A stretch of 64,000 bases of DNA, from assembly GCF_963259705.1 (NCBI RefSeq), contig NC_081842.1, forward strand, positions 90,200,433 to 90,264,432, read 5' to 3'. Below the pieces are notes generated by a model, which was not told the DNA's origin, did not search any database, and saw only the letters and a program-made list of their open reading frames with translations. Each line of letters starts with the position of its first letter. Position 1 is the stretch's first letter. Of this stretch, positions 23,892-32,076 are shown piece by piece. The position numbers and the translations under genes were made by a program. The stretch comes from Myotis daubentonii (lineage: Eukaryota; Chordata; Mammalia; Chiroptera; Vespertilionidae).

Positions 23892-24656
23892 TCCTATATA
23901 GTAAAAGGGTAATATGCCTCCCAGCACCGGGGTCAGAGGAGCTGCGAGGCCTCCCGGCACTGGGATCAGTGTGACAGGGGGCAGCGCCCAAACCCCCTGA
24001 TCGCCCTGTGGCTCTGTGTGTGACAGGGGGCGGGGCCACAACCTCCCTATCCACCCTGCTCTGTTCGTGACAGGGGAAGGCGCCCCAACCCTCTGATCCG
24101 CCCTGCTCTGTGTGTGACAGGGGGCGGGGCCACAACCTCCCTATCCACCCTGCTCTGTTCGTGACAGGAGAAGGCGCCCCAACCCTCTGATCCGCCCTGC
24201 TCTGTGTGTGACAGGGGGCAGTTCCCCAACTCCCCTATCGGCCCTACTCTGTGAGTGACAGGGGGGATCTCCCCAACCCCCTGATTTGCCCTGCTCTGTG
24301 CGTGACAGGGGGTGGCGCCGCAACCTGCCCATCGACCCTGCCTTGAGTGTGACAGGGGGCGGTGCCCCAACCCCCCAATCGGCCCTACCCTGAGCATGAC
24401 TGAGGGTGGCATTGCAACCTCCCGATCCGCCCTGCTCTGTGCATGACAGGGGCAGTGCCCCAACTCCCCAATCGGCCCTGCTCTGAGCCCGACCAGGGGC
24501 TGCACCTAGGGATTGGGCCTGCCCTCTGCCACCCGGGAGCAGTCCTAAGCCAGCAGGTCGTTATCTCCGGAGGGGTCCCAGACTGTGAGAGGGCACAGGC
24601 CGGGCTGAGGAACCCCCCCCCCCTGAGTGCACAAATTTTGTGCACTGGGCCTCTAG
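23892..24656 (+). mobile_element. Helitron with a 47-bp minisatellite payload
   Basis: It begins TCCTATATAGTAAAAGGGTAATATGC and ends with the hairpin GTGCACAAATTTTGTGCAC, then TGGGCCTCTAG and T. Its centre is a tandem repeat (see 23971-24490). Long minus-strand open frames, such as the one at 24047-24505, arise from the GC-rich repeat and show no known domain. Confidence 0.92.
23971..24490. repeat. 47-bp tandem repeat, about 11 units
   Basis: GTGACAGGGG or a variant recurs at 23971, 24020, 24067, 24114, 24161, 24209, 24255, 24302, 24349, 24396 (CATGAC) and 24443 (CATGAC), a period of 46-49 bases. Units at 24067-24160 and 24161-24254 are nearly identical as a 94-bp pair, showing recent two-unit duplication. 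Confidence 0.92.
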
Positions 24657-24666
24657 TATATTTATC

Positions 24667-25168
24667 TCCTATATAATAAAGAGGTAACATGCAAATTGAT
24701 CATCATGCCCTCACATAAGATGGCCGCAACATGTGGACACAAGATGGCCACCACAGGATGGCTGGCAAGGGAGGGCAGTTGTGGGCAATCAGGTCAGCAG
24801 GGGAGGGCAATTAGGGGTGACTGGTCCAGCAGGAGAGGACAGTTGGGGGTGATCGGGTTGGCAGGGGAGGGCAGTTGTGGGTGATCGGGCTGGCAGGGGA
24901 GCAGTTAGGCATTGATCTGGCTGGCAGGGAGTGGTTAGGGAGTGACCAGGCTGGCAAGCAGAAGCAGTTGGGGTAATCCGGCAGGAAGCCAGGCAAGAGA
25001 TTGGGAGTCAGCAGTCCCAGATTATGAGAGGGATGTTTGATTTCCAGTTTAGGCCTGACTTCTGATTTGGAAGTTGGACATTCCTGGAGGGGCCCCAGAT
25101 TGGAGAGGGTGCAGGCTGGGCTGAGGGACACGCCCCCAGTGCACTAATTTCATGCACTATGGCTCTAG
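24667..25168 (+). mobile_element. Helitron, non-autonomous
   Basis: It starts TCCTATATAATAAAGAGG, followed by ATGCAAATTGA, and ends GCACTAATTTCATGCACTATGGCTCTAG then T. It lies 10 bases after the previous Helitron. The payload has repeated AAGATGGCC and GGCAGGGGAGGGCAGTT motifs shared with Helitrons at 43256 and 46209. Confidence 0.92.
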
Positions 25169-25184
25169 TATATATATATATATA

Positions 25185-25216
25185 CACTGTGTGGCCAGAT
25201 TATTATGACCACCTGA
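25185..25216. repeat. Terminal inverted repeat, left (outer)
   Basis: 32 bases from CACTG to CACCTGA. It pairs with 26144-26175. Confidence 0.95.
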
Positions 25217-25373
25217 TATTTGAAGGCAAATTTGCGCTGAAATTTCTAGAGGGCCAGACGATTATAAATAGGGAAGAAAATTGTTTACCATGACAGTAGA
25301 AGTGAATTTTTTCTGAAGATATGGGTAAACAATGCGATTTAACAGCCTTTGAACATGAGATATATTTAAACAT

Positions 25374-25398
25374 GAGTGGCCAGATTATTATGACCACC
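25374..25398. repeat. Inner direct copy of the terminal repeat
   Basis: GAGTGGCCAGATTATTATGA plus CCACC repeats the outer terminal sequence about 185 bases inward, like the paired transposase-binding repeats of IR/DR-type Tc1 elements. Confidence 0.85.
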
Positions 25399-25401
25399 CC
25401 A

Positions 25402-26073
25402 TCAGTACTTTGTTGGGCCACCTTTTGCCTTCAATACTGCAGCAATTCTTCTTGGAATTGACACCACGAGATGTTGAAAGGTGATGTGAGGAATCTGAAA
25501 CCATGTCTGATGAATAGCACTGTCCAGTTCTGTGAGATTTGATGGTTGTGGAACCAGCTGCCTGATGGCTCTTTTAACTTTGTCCCACAGATGCTCAATT
25601 GGATTGAGATTTGGTGATTGTAGGGGCCACCTAAGCAAGGTAAAGTCTTCCTCATGTTCTTGAAACAACTCCTGCACAATACAAGCACTGTGGCATGGAG
25701 CGTTGTCTTGTTGGAAGAAGCCATCTCCATTGGGATACGCCATCAACATGATAGGATGAACTTGATCATCAACGATACTTAGGTATGTTGTTCTATTCAG
25801 ACGTTGTTGCACACAAATTAAAGGGCCCAAATCATGCCAGGAAAACATGCCCCAAACCATAACACTGCCCCCACCAGCTTGAAGGGTTGTACTGATGCTT
25901 GTGGAATGCATGCTTTCATACTGTTTCCGCCAAAGTCTCACTCTGCCATCTGCATGATGCAACTGGAAACGTGATTCATCAGACCACATTACTTTTTTCC
26001 AATGCTCGGTTGTCCAATCCTTGTGTTCCTGTGCAAATTGGAGACGTTTTATCTTGGTAACTGCAGGCAGCAA
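25402..26073 (-). pseudogene. Tc1/mariner transposase, catalytic domain open, N-terminus lost
   Basis: The open frame covers 223 residues and contains the whole DDE catalytic domain: 'WSDESRF' with D32, 'QQDNAPCH' with D123, and 'SPNLNPIEHLWD' with E160. There are 36 residues between the second D and the E, i.e. DD36E rather than the DD34E of Tc1. Full-length relatives are about 340 residues; the N-terminal helix-turn-helix domains that bind the terminal repeats are missing, and only a frameshifted scrap ('DMEAEGLFEHL') remains at about 26075-26115. The protein could cut DNA in principle but should not recognise its ends. DD36E is the signature of the published Incomer (IC) family; assignment to it is inferred from this spacing. 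Confidence 0.88.
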
Positions 26074-26143
26074 AGGTGTTCAAACAGGCCTTCAGCTTCC
26101 ATATCTCATACGATGCAGTGTATGGCTAATTTGCCTACAAACG

Positions 26144-26175
26144 TCAGGTGGTCATAATAATCTGGCCACTCAGTG
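26144..26175. repeat. Terminal inverted repeat, right (outer)
   Basis: The reverse complement of the left repeat with a single difference, ending at a TA. Confidence 0.95.
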
Positions 26176-26339
26176 TATATTATAGATGGTAGAGTTGATA
26201 ACAGATTTTTAAAATACTAGGTGAAATTCAGATATTTGAAAAAAGAGCTGCTACTAAGTTGTTACATATAAAAGCAGAATACAGAAAAACAGTTGCTTCT
26301 GATTATGTACATTTAAGCGCATATTGGTTACTTAGAGTA

Positions 26340-26780
26340 TAGTTGACCTTGCCACAAAGCTGTGGTTAGAGGTGTCAACCCTGGCACAATTTAAAATCCA
26401 TGCATAACTTTTGAATCCCCAAAAACTTAATTATAGTTGGCTCTTAGTATCTGTAGGTTTTTAATCTGTGGGTTCAACCAACTGCAGATAGAAAACAGTA
26501 CAATTGTCCTTGAAAAAGGAGTCAGTGGTGCTTATCCCCACTGAGTTGAAAAATCTATATATAAGGTTTTTCTGCACATAACACTTGACTCCCCCAAATC
26601 TTAACTACAGTCAGCCCTTCACATCCATGAATTTAACCAACCACAGATCAAAAGCAGTATTGTCAATCAATGGGAACCCATAGTTGGGAAACCAAAGTTG
26701 GGAATACAAAAATAATGTTTTTGATCCACAGTTGGTTGAATCTACAGATTAAATAAAAGACTAATAGTGACTCAATATAG
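26340..26780. mobile_element. Tigger-type MITE remnant
   Basis: It contains 'cagtcagcccttcacatccatgaatttaaccaaccacagatc' and 'cttagtatctgtaggttttt...gtgggttcaaccaactgcagat', motifs of Tigger-family non-autonomous elements ('...ccgcggattcaaccaaccgcgga'). The motif occurs twice in related form, so two elements may be fused or nested. The termini are decayed. Confidence 0.5.
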
Positions 26781-26869
26781 AAAAGATCCATTTATCCAAA
26801 GAAAACAAAAACACTAATTCAGAAAGATATATGACCTCCATGTTCAATGAAACAAATAGGATAGCAAAG

Positions 26870-27090
26870 ATATAGAAACAATCTGTCATCAATAGGTAAT
26901 TAAAGAAAATGTGACATTATATGTACACAATGGAATTTTTTATTAAGCTATAAAAATGAAAATCTTGCTATTTGCAACAGTGTGGATGAATTTTGAGAAC
27001 ATTATGCTAAGTGAATTAAGTTAGACAGAGAAAGTACTATCATATGACGTCATTTATATGTGAAATCTAAAATGAAAATAAAGAAAAGGT
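26870..27090 (+). mobile_element. Old L1 fragment (end of ORF2)
   Basis: It reads 'caatggaattttttattaagctataaaaatgaaaatcttgctatttgcaacagtgtggatgaattttgagaacattatgctaagtgaattaag', the standard sense L1 tail. Confidence 0.65.
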
Positions 27091-27538
27091 CCATTCTTGC
27101 CTTTAAAGAACAAATAACATCACTATGTAGTATACAGGCAAAAGTTTTGTATAGTTTAAATTAGTATGTGACATGTTGAACTCAAAACAACATGCTCAAA
27201 CAAGCCAGGCTTTAATTCATGTTTCAAACATTATCTTTTACAAATATTATTCATCACATGAAATTTGATTATTAGTAGTTAAATGGTTTTATGAGTATAC
27301 ACCTGTATGGATCTGAAAAATGTATAAAAGCTATAAACTTGAGAATTTTATCATTAGACTCATTTCACTTCTATGCCTCTGGAGCTGGTTCAGGAACTAG
27401 AAATGGAAACCAAAATATAGTCCTATTGTTCTTAGGAAATTTTGAAAAAGTTACATTTATGAGTCACTTACAAAATTACAAGGGTTTTTAGGAACTGGCC
27501 AGGAGCCTGGAGAAAGACCACACTATATATATTCCTTA
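27091..27538. other. Intergenic, nothing recognised
   Basis: AT-rich with no assignable feature. Confidence 0.4.
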
Positions 27539-28123
27539 CTAGTGGCCCAGTGCACGAAATTTGTTCACTTTAAAAGGGAATTAATTAGAGGAAATATTTT
27601 AATATTGCTATTTGCCCTTTCTCTATAAAAGAAATGTCAGAGATGAAAGAACATTAGTAAAATGTATATGAAAATCTTCCTCCTGTCAGAGACTGGGGCA
27701 TGCTGCGGGACCTAGAGTCAAGTCTTCGCCCACCACCCGCATGCGCTTTGAAAGCACAGGAGACCCAGACCCAGCCGTCCCCACCCCTACTGGGTGAGAT
27801 CCAGACCCGGCCAGCCCCGCCCCTGTCAAGCCCCTACGGGCTGGGGGCAGAGCCTCAGGTCCCCCAGCCTAGTGCCAGGCGGAGTATGCGGCCCGAGGTC
27901 TCCTGTCAAGCCCAGCGGGTGGGGGGCATTGCCTGCAGTCTCCCATAAAGCCCTTCTGGATGGGGAGCACACCCTGAGGTCCACCACCAAGCCGCGTGGG
28001 GTGGGGGTATTGCCGGAGGCCCCTTGCCCTAGCCAGGCACCGTTCAGCCTCAGGTCCCTGCTGTTCAGTTGTGACATTATGGCATCCTGGCTAATTTGCA
28101 TATTCCTCTATTGTTATATAGGA
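27539..28123 (-). mobile_element. Non-autonomous Helitron derived from the autonomous family
   Basis: On the minus strand it starts TCCTATATAACAATAGAGG and ends GAACAAATTTCGTGCACTGG, then GCCACTAG and T. Its 3' 130 bases (27539-27670) are nearly the same as the 3' end of the helicase-bearing Helitron at 29854-29985, including TTAATTAGAGGAAATATTTT. The rest is an unrelated GC-rich payload with degenerate repeats of about 60-65 bases (27830-28020). Confidence 0.9.
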
Positions 28124-29853
28124 TTATATCATAGTATCACAGTAGAGTAAGTTCCAAGCAATCCAGTGATAAGTTTGAAGAAAGGCTGATGAATTAAAAG
28201 TTTATTTCCTTCGAAACGATTGAAGACCACAGGAATATTTGATCTCAATTCCCTAGGCTAAGGGTTCTTATAAAACAAAGAAACAACATTTACCTCTGAG
28301 ATGATGCTTGTTATGTAGTATTTGCAAAGCCTATTATTTTCTCAACATTCTAATTCGTTTGTCACTAAGTTTGAGATTTATTATTCACACAAGATAAAAC
28401 AAGGGTAGAAGTTTGGTGAGAATGTCCAAAGCACCTCCACACAGTGAACACTCTGCATCTGGGTGGCCACGAAGAACATCCAGAGGGAGGCCTGCCCTAC
28501 TTTTCGGGGACCTGGAGTGTGAGGAGCAGGGAGGCCTTTCGCAGAGCAGGCTTATTTCCCAGCCTTACACAGATATGGCCAAAAAATAAAAAATAAAATA
28601 AAGGAAACTAGACAAAAACCTCTACCCTTATTCCCTCTTCCAATTTCTTCCTCATTGCTTTTTCTTCTCCCTTATTTTTGCTTCTTACTCATCACTCATC
28701 ACTCTCTACTCTCCACGTTCAACTGCTGATTGGCCTTAAATCATGTCACTCTATTCTGAGATATTAGTTAGTAGGTGGAAAAAACGAACCTGTTATGACC
28801 TAGTTTATGGTTTATTACTGAACACCAGCCTAAGAGAAGGGCAATGCCAGTGCCGGGGTGAAAACATCAATAGAAATGCCTGCACCTTCCTGAGAATGTA
28901 GGGTATTTGGGAGATAGGATTCCTCTGCAGTGCCTATCTGCAACTTTAACACTGATTCCACTTGGATATCTCACTTTCTGACAATAATGTGCACCTTTCA
29001 ATCACATTATTTTTCATTAAGATTCTTACCTCTACTGTAACCCATATTTACTTAGTCTGTTCAGAACATGAGTCACCATAAAGGAGCTATAATAATCATA
29101 GAAACATAGAATACTTCAAATTGTACACTGACATAAAACAGTCCTCTAAAATCTTGTGAAAAATTAAAAATTCATTTTTATATTATATTAGTAAAACCAA
29201 AAATCTAATGTTTACTTGAGAAAACAACTCAAAAGAAAATTCACTTAAAATAAAGACAATTTATTTTTACTCAGTTTTGGGTTTTACATTTGGCTAATTA
29301 AACTTTGTCATGTGTTTTGTTATATACTTGCATGTATGTTTGGTAATTTGTATATTTACAACTTCCTTAGTAAAGCTAATGGAGAGATAGAATGTCCCCA
29401 GTCTCTCATTATAAAAACAGGGCAATAAAACTACAGGAAGGCCAAAAAAGTTTGGCAAAGTATTTTACTTATTTCAGGGTCATTTCAGTTCAGGCTACTG
29501 GCCAAGATTCAGGCCAGTTCTTATTTTATCCAAACTAGTGCATCTAATCATAATGCTAGCAACCAGCTGTGTTGATTCACTTGCTTCTAGTACTTGCTTT
29601 TATTGTGCGGATGACAAAAAAACAAAACAAAAAAACTTCATCTTATTTTGTGCTCAGACAAAGGTATGTTCCATCAGAAGCAACATAAAATTATCTGATT
29701 TTTGCCAAGTTCCAAAGATACTTATGAATGATTAAACACAAAATAGTTGTCTTTTATGTTAGCCCATGACTAATTTAAAATAAACATTTTCCCTTTCTTG
29801 GATATGAAAATAGAAGTATTTAATCCAAGATTTATTATATCATTTATAATATA
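28124..29853. other. Intergenic, nothing recognised
   Basis: About 1.7 kb without a supported gene. A GC-richer patch at 28430-28560 was examined for an exon or retrocopy; no frame was convincing. Confidence 0.4.
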
Positions 29854-30115
29854 CTAGTGGCCTGGTGCACAAAATTCATGCACATTAAAAGGGAATTAAT
29901 TAGAGGAAATATTTTAATATTGCTATTTGCCTTTTCTTTATAATAGAAGTGTGAAAGATGAAAGGAAATTAGTAAAATGTATATAAAATATTTTATAAAT
30001 TTATTAATAAACAGTAACAAAAGAATATAACAACAGAGGCATGATATAAAAACTACAAAAACATGATATAAAAACAACAGTGATGCAAACAATGACTAAT
30101 AAAGTGATTAAACTT

Positions 30116-31345
30116 ATTCTAATATCTTCCTGTACAACACATTAAGAGTGAAAACACTTTCAGAGTACTTGACTAATTTCCCTTGTGATGAAGTATTTAG
30201 AACTTTAACTTTAACATCACATACTCTTCAAACTCAAGAGAAAGCAACATATAACTGACCATGTGTGAAAATGGGTTCAGGTAGGAATATGCCTACTCTG
30301 TCTATAGTTTGTCCTTGTGATTTGTTAATAGTCATCACAAATGCTGTCATTACAGGAATCTGTCATCAAATTAATTCAAATGGGAGGCCAGTGTCAGATG
30401 GGGACAAATCAATTCTTGGAATCAGAACAACCTCTCCCTCTGCAGATCCTATTAATACTTCAGCTTCAATTATGTTAGGTTGTAATCTTTTGATAATAAA
30501 TCTGGTACAATTACAAAAACCCCATTTACTATTAAGATTTCTCAATAGCATGATGATTGCACCTACTTCCAATTTTAATTTATGACATGGCATTCCCAAA
30601 GGAGTAATACTATTAAGAAATTCGATGGGAAAATTTTCCTTTTCGGCATCATCTGTTGAATCAATAGAATCATCACTAGAATATGTGGAAAATCTCCATT
30701 GAATATATCCAAAATTTCTTCATTTAATTTTTGAACATGCTCATTTTTTGGACAAAGAATTACACATTTAGATATATTTTTAATATTATCTATAGATATA
30801 GTATTTCCAAAGGTAGCTTCAATAATAGATCCATTACAATTCATTTCACAGGGGATTTCAATAATATCCATTTCTAAATGAAAACTGATATCAAGTTTGC
30901 CATCTCCACATTTTACTAACCATTCACTATAAGCAGGATCCTCTGATCTCATATTTGTTGTAAGAGACAACTTTCTGAAGCATCCCCAAACATTACAGTA
31001 CTTTAAACTTGTTTGTACTATGGCTGATCCCATAGCATGTGGTAAAATACTGAGACATTGTCGAAAATCCTCTCCAAGAAGGATAACTTTCCCAACAAAT
31101 ACAGCATTCAAATTCATAATTTCTCTTAATAATCTGTCTATGGTGTTTACAGAATGATTGGATGCCATGAGGCATTCATCAATAATGAGAAGTTGGGCCT
31201 TTTTAATAGTTTTAGCAACTTCACTCTTTATATTCAGTCTAGAAATTGAAGTTTCATTCAATGGAATTGGTAGTTTATATTGGGAATGAAAGGTCCTTCC
31301 ACCAAGAAGTAAATTTGCAGCAATGCCTGCTTTGCAGAAATTCAT
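30116..31345 (-). pseudogene. Helitron RepHel helicase domain (Pif1-like), broken
   Basis: The open part (31345-30575, 256 codons) begins inside motif Ia ('GIAANLLLGGRTFHSQYKLP'). It keeps motif II ('LLIIDE', D56-E57), motif III-like 'GKVILLGEDFRQCLSILP' (G to E in the usual GGD) and 'TTNMRSEDP'. A frameshift near 30680 is followed by 'PCHKLKLEVGAIIMLLRNLN', 'NIIEAEVLIGSAEGEVVLIPRI', then '[10 protein letters not shown]' and 'HGQLYVAFS'. Two adjacent TGA stops (30363-30368) and two more (30228-30230, 30234-30236) fit CGA (Arg) to TGA decay. Rep and Walker A are absent. Pif1-like helicase unwinds DNA during rolling-circle transposition; this copy is dead. Confidence 0.88.
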
Positions 31346-31502
31346 CTGCTTTAGATCTTTTGAAAATAAGACAAAGTATAGTGAGCCTAGTAACTGAAAA
31401 TATCCCCTAATATTTTAAATCACTATGTGAACAATTTTAAAAATACATATGACAATAGACACATTACTTGCTCAATTTGGTGCTCCATATAAATATCATA
31501 TG
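31338..31502. repeat. 165-bp segment shared with 34620-34783 (copy A)
   Basis: From AAATTCATCTGCTTTAGATC to CCATATAAATATCATATG this segment is about 94 percent identical by eye to 34620-34783, in the same orientation. Copy A lies inside the Helitron immediately upstream of the helicase frame and includes its first eight coding bases. Confidence 0.9.
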
Positions 31503-31569
31503 TAAACCCCACAGTGTAAAATAGTACCACCATGACCTCTAATATAATGAATTAAAACTTTATAAAGAT

Positions 31570-31890
31570 ATGCCTCCACGCTCCGAGTGACATTTTCTGC
31601 CTCAAACCTCACCCCTGCGGGAAACAGCTCTCTGGAAGGGCGCATCCATTGCCAAGACTGCCAAGACGACCCAGGACTCAGTGCCTCCACGCTCCAAGGG
31701 AGGGTTCCTGCCTCAAATGTCGCCCTCCCGAGAAACAGCTTGGGGAGGGCACAGCAATTTCCAAGACGACCCAGGACTCAGTGCCTCCACGCTCCGAAGG
31801 CAGGTTCCTCCCTCAAACCTTGCCCTCACAGGAAATAGCTCAGGGAAGGCACAGCTATTGCCAAGACAAGCCCTGCAAGACTGACTTCCT
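31570..31890. repeat. Three ~100-bp tandem repeats in the Helitron 5' region
   Basis: Units start with GCCTCCACGCTCC at 31570, 31682 and 31783 and share CCTCAAA, GGAAATAGCT/GAAACAGCT and CCAAGACGACCCAGGACTCAG. They lie just inside the 5' terminus of the helicase-bearing Helitron. Confidence 0.85.
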
Positions 31891-32076
31891 TCCGGTTATT
31901 TGAGCCTCAGATGTGATGGGTGTTACACCCAGGGTTTTTATATAAATAGAGAGGTAACAGCCTTTACATTGTCAATGGTTGGTGGGATTTACTGAAAAAT
32001 GCCCCAAACCACATTAGATGTACATATAAAGTTGTCTGTCCTATTATTTTATTTATGTACATTCAAGAAAAGTTAA

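Larger units (their letters stand above)
25185..26175 (-). mobile_element. Tc1/mariner element, DD36E (Incomer-like)
   Basis: The 991-bp element is flanked by TA duplications (25183-25184 and 26176-26177). Its 32-bp terminal inverted repeats are CACTGTGTGGCCAGATTATT... at the left and the reverse complement of CACTGAGTGGCCAGATTATT... at the right, differing at one position. An extra internal copy of the repeat lies at 25374-25398, next to the transposase stop codon, giving a two-repeat end on that side. The other end has only the outer repeat and lacks the transposase N-terminus, so this copy is internally deleted. It inserted into a TA tract next to a Helitron end. Confidence 0.92.
29854..31952 (-). 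mobile_element. Remnant of an autonomous Helitron (HeliBat-type)
   Basis: The 3' end (minus strand) is TGCATGAATTTTGTGCACCAG, then GCCACTAG and T at the left edge. The right edge reads on the minus strand TCTCTATTTATATAAAAACCCTGGGTGTAACACC, a plausible 5' terminus beginning with TC. It carries the C-terminal part of a RepHel protein (helicase) and a 5' region with three about 100-bp repeats. The Rep nuclease and the helicase Walker A region are missing, so it is a deleted copy of about 2.1 kb instead of the 5-6 kb expected. Confidence 0.82.

Noticed and set aside
23971..24490. Regularly spaced repeats that could be mistaken for a CRISPR array
   Set aside because: Units are tandem with no unique spacers, in a mammalian transposon; no cas genes.
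24047..24505. 152-codon minus-strand frame with repeated 'HRAG...GELG' peptides
   Set aside because: It is the antisense reading of the 47-bp GC-rich minisatellite inside a Helitron. Because 47 is not a multiple of three, the repeat is read in all frames, so no protein repeat is selected.
28430..28570. GC-richer patch suspected to be an exon or retrocopy
   Set aside because: No long frame, no splice consensus and no family resemblance that I could defend.
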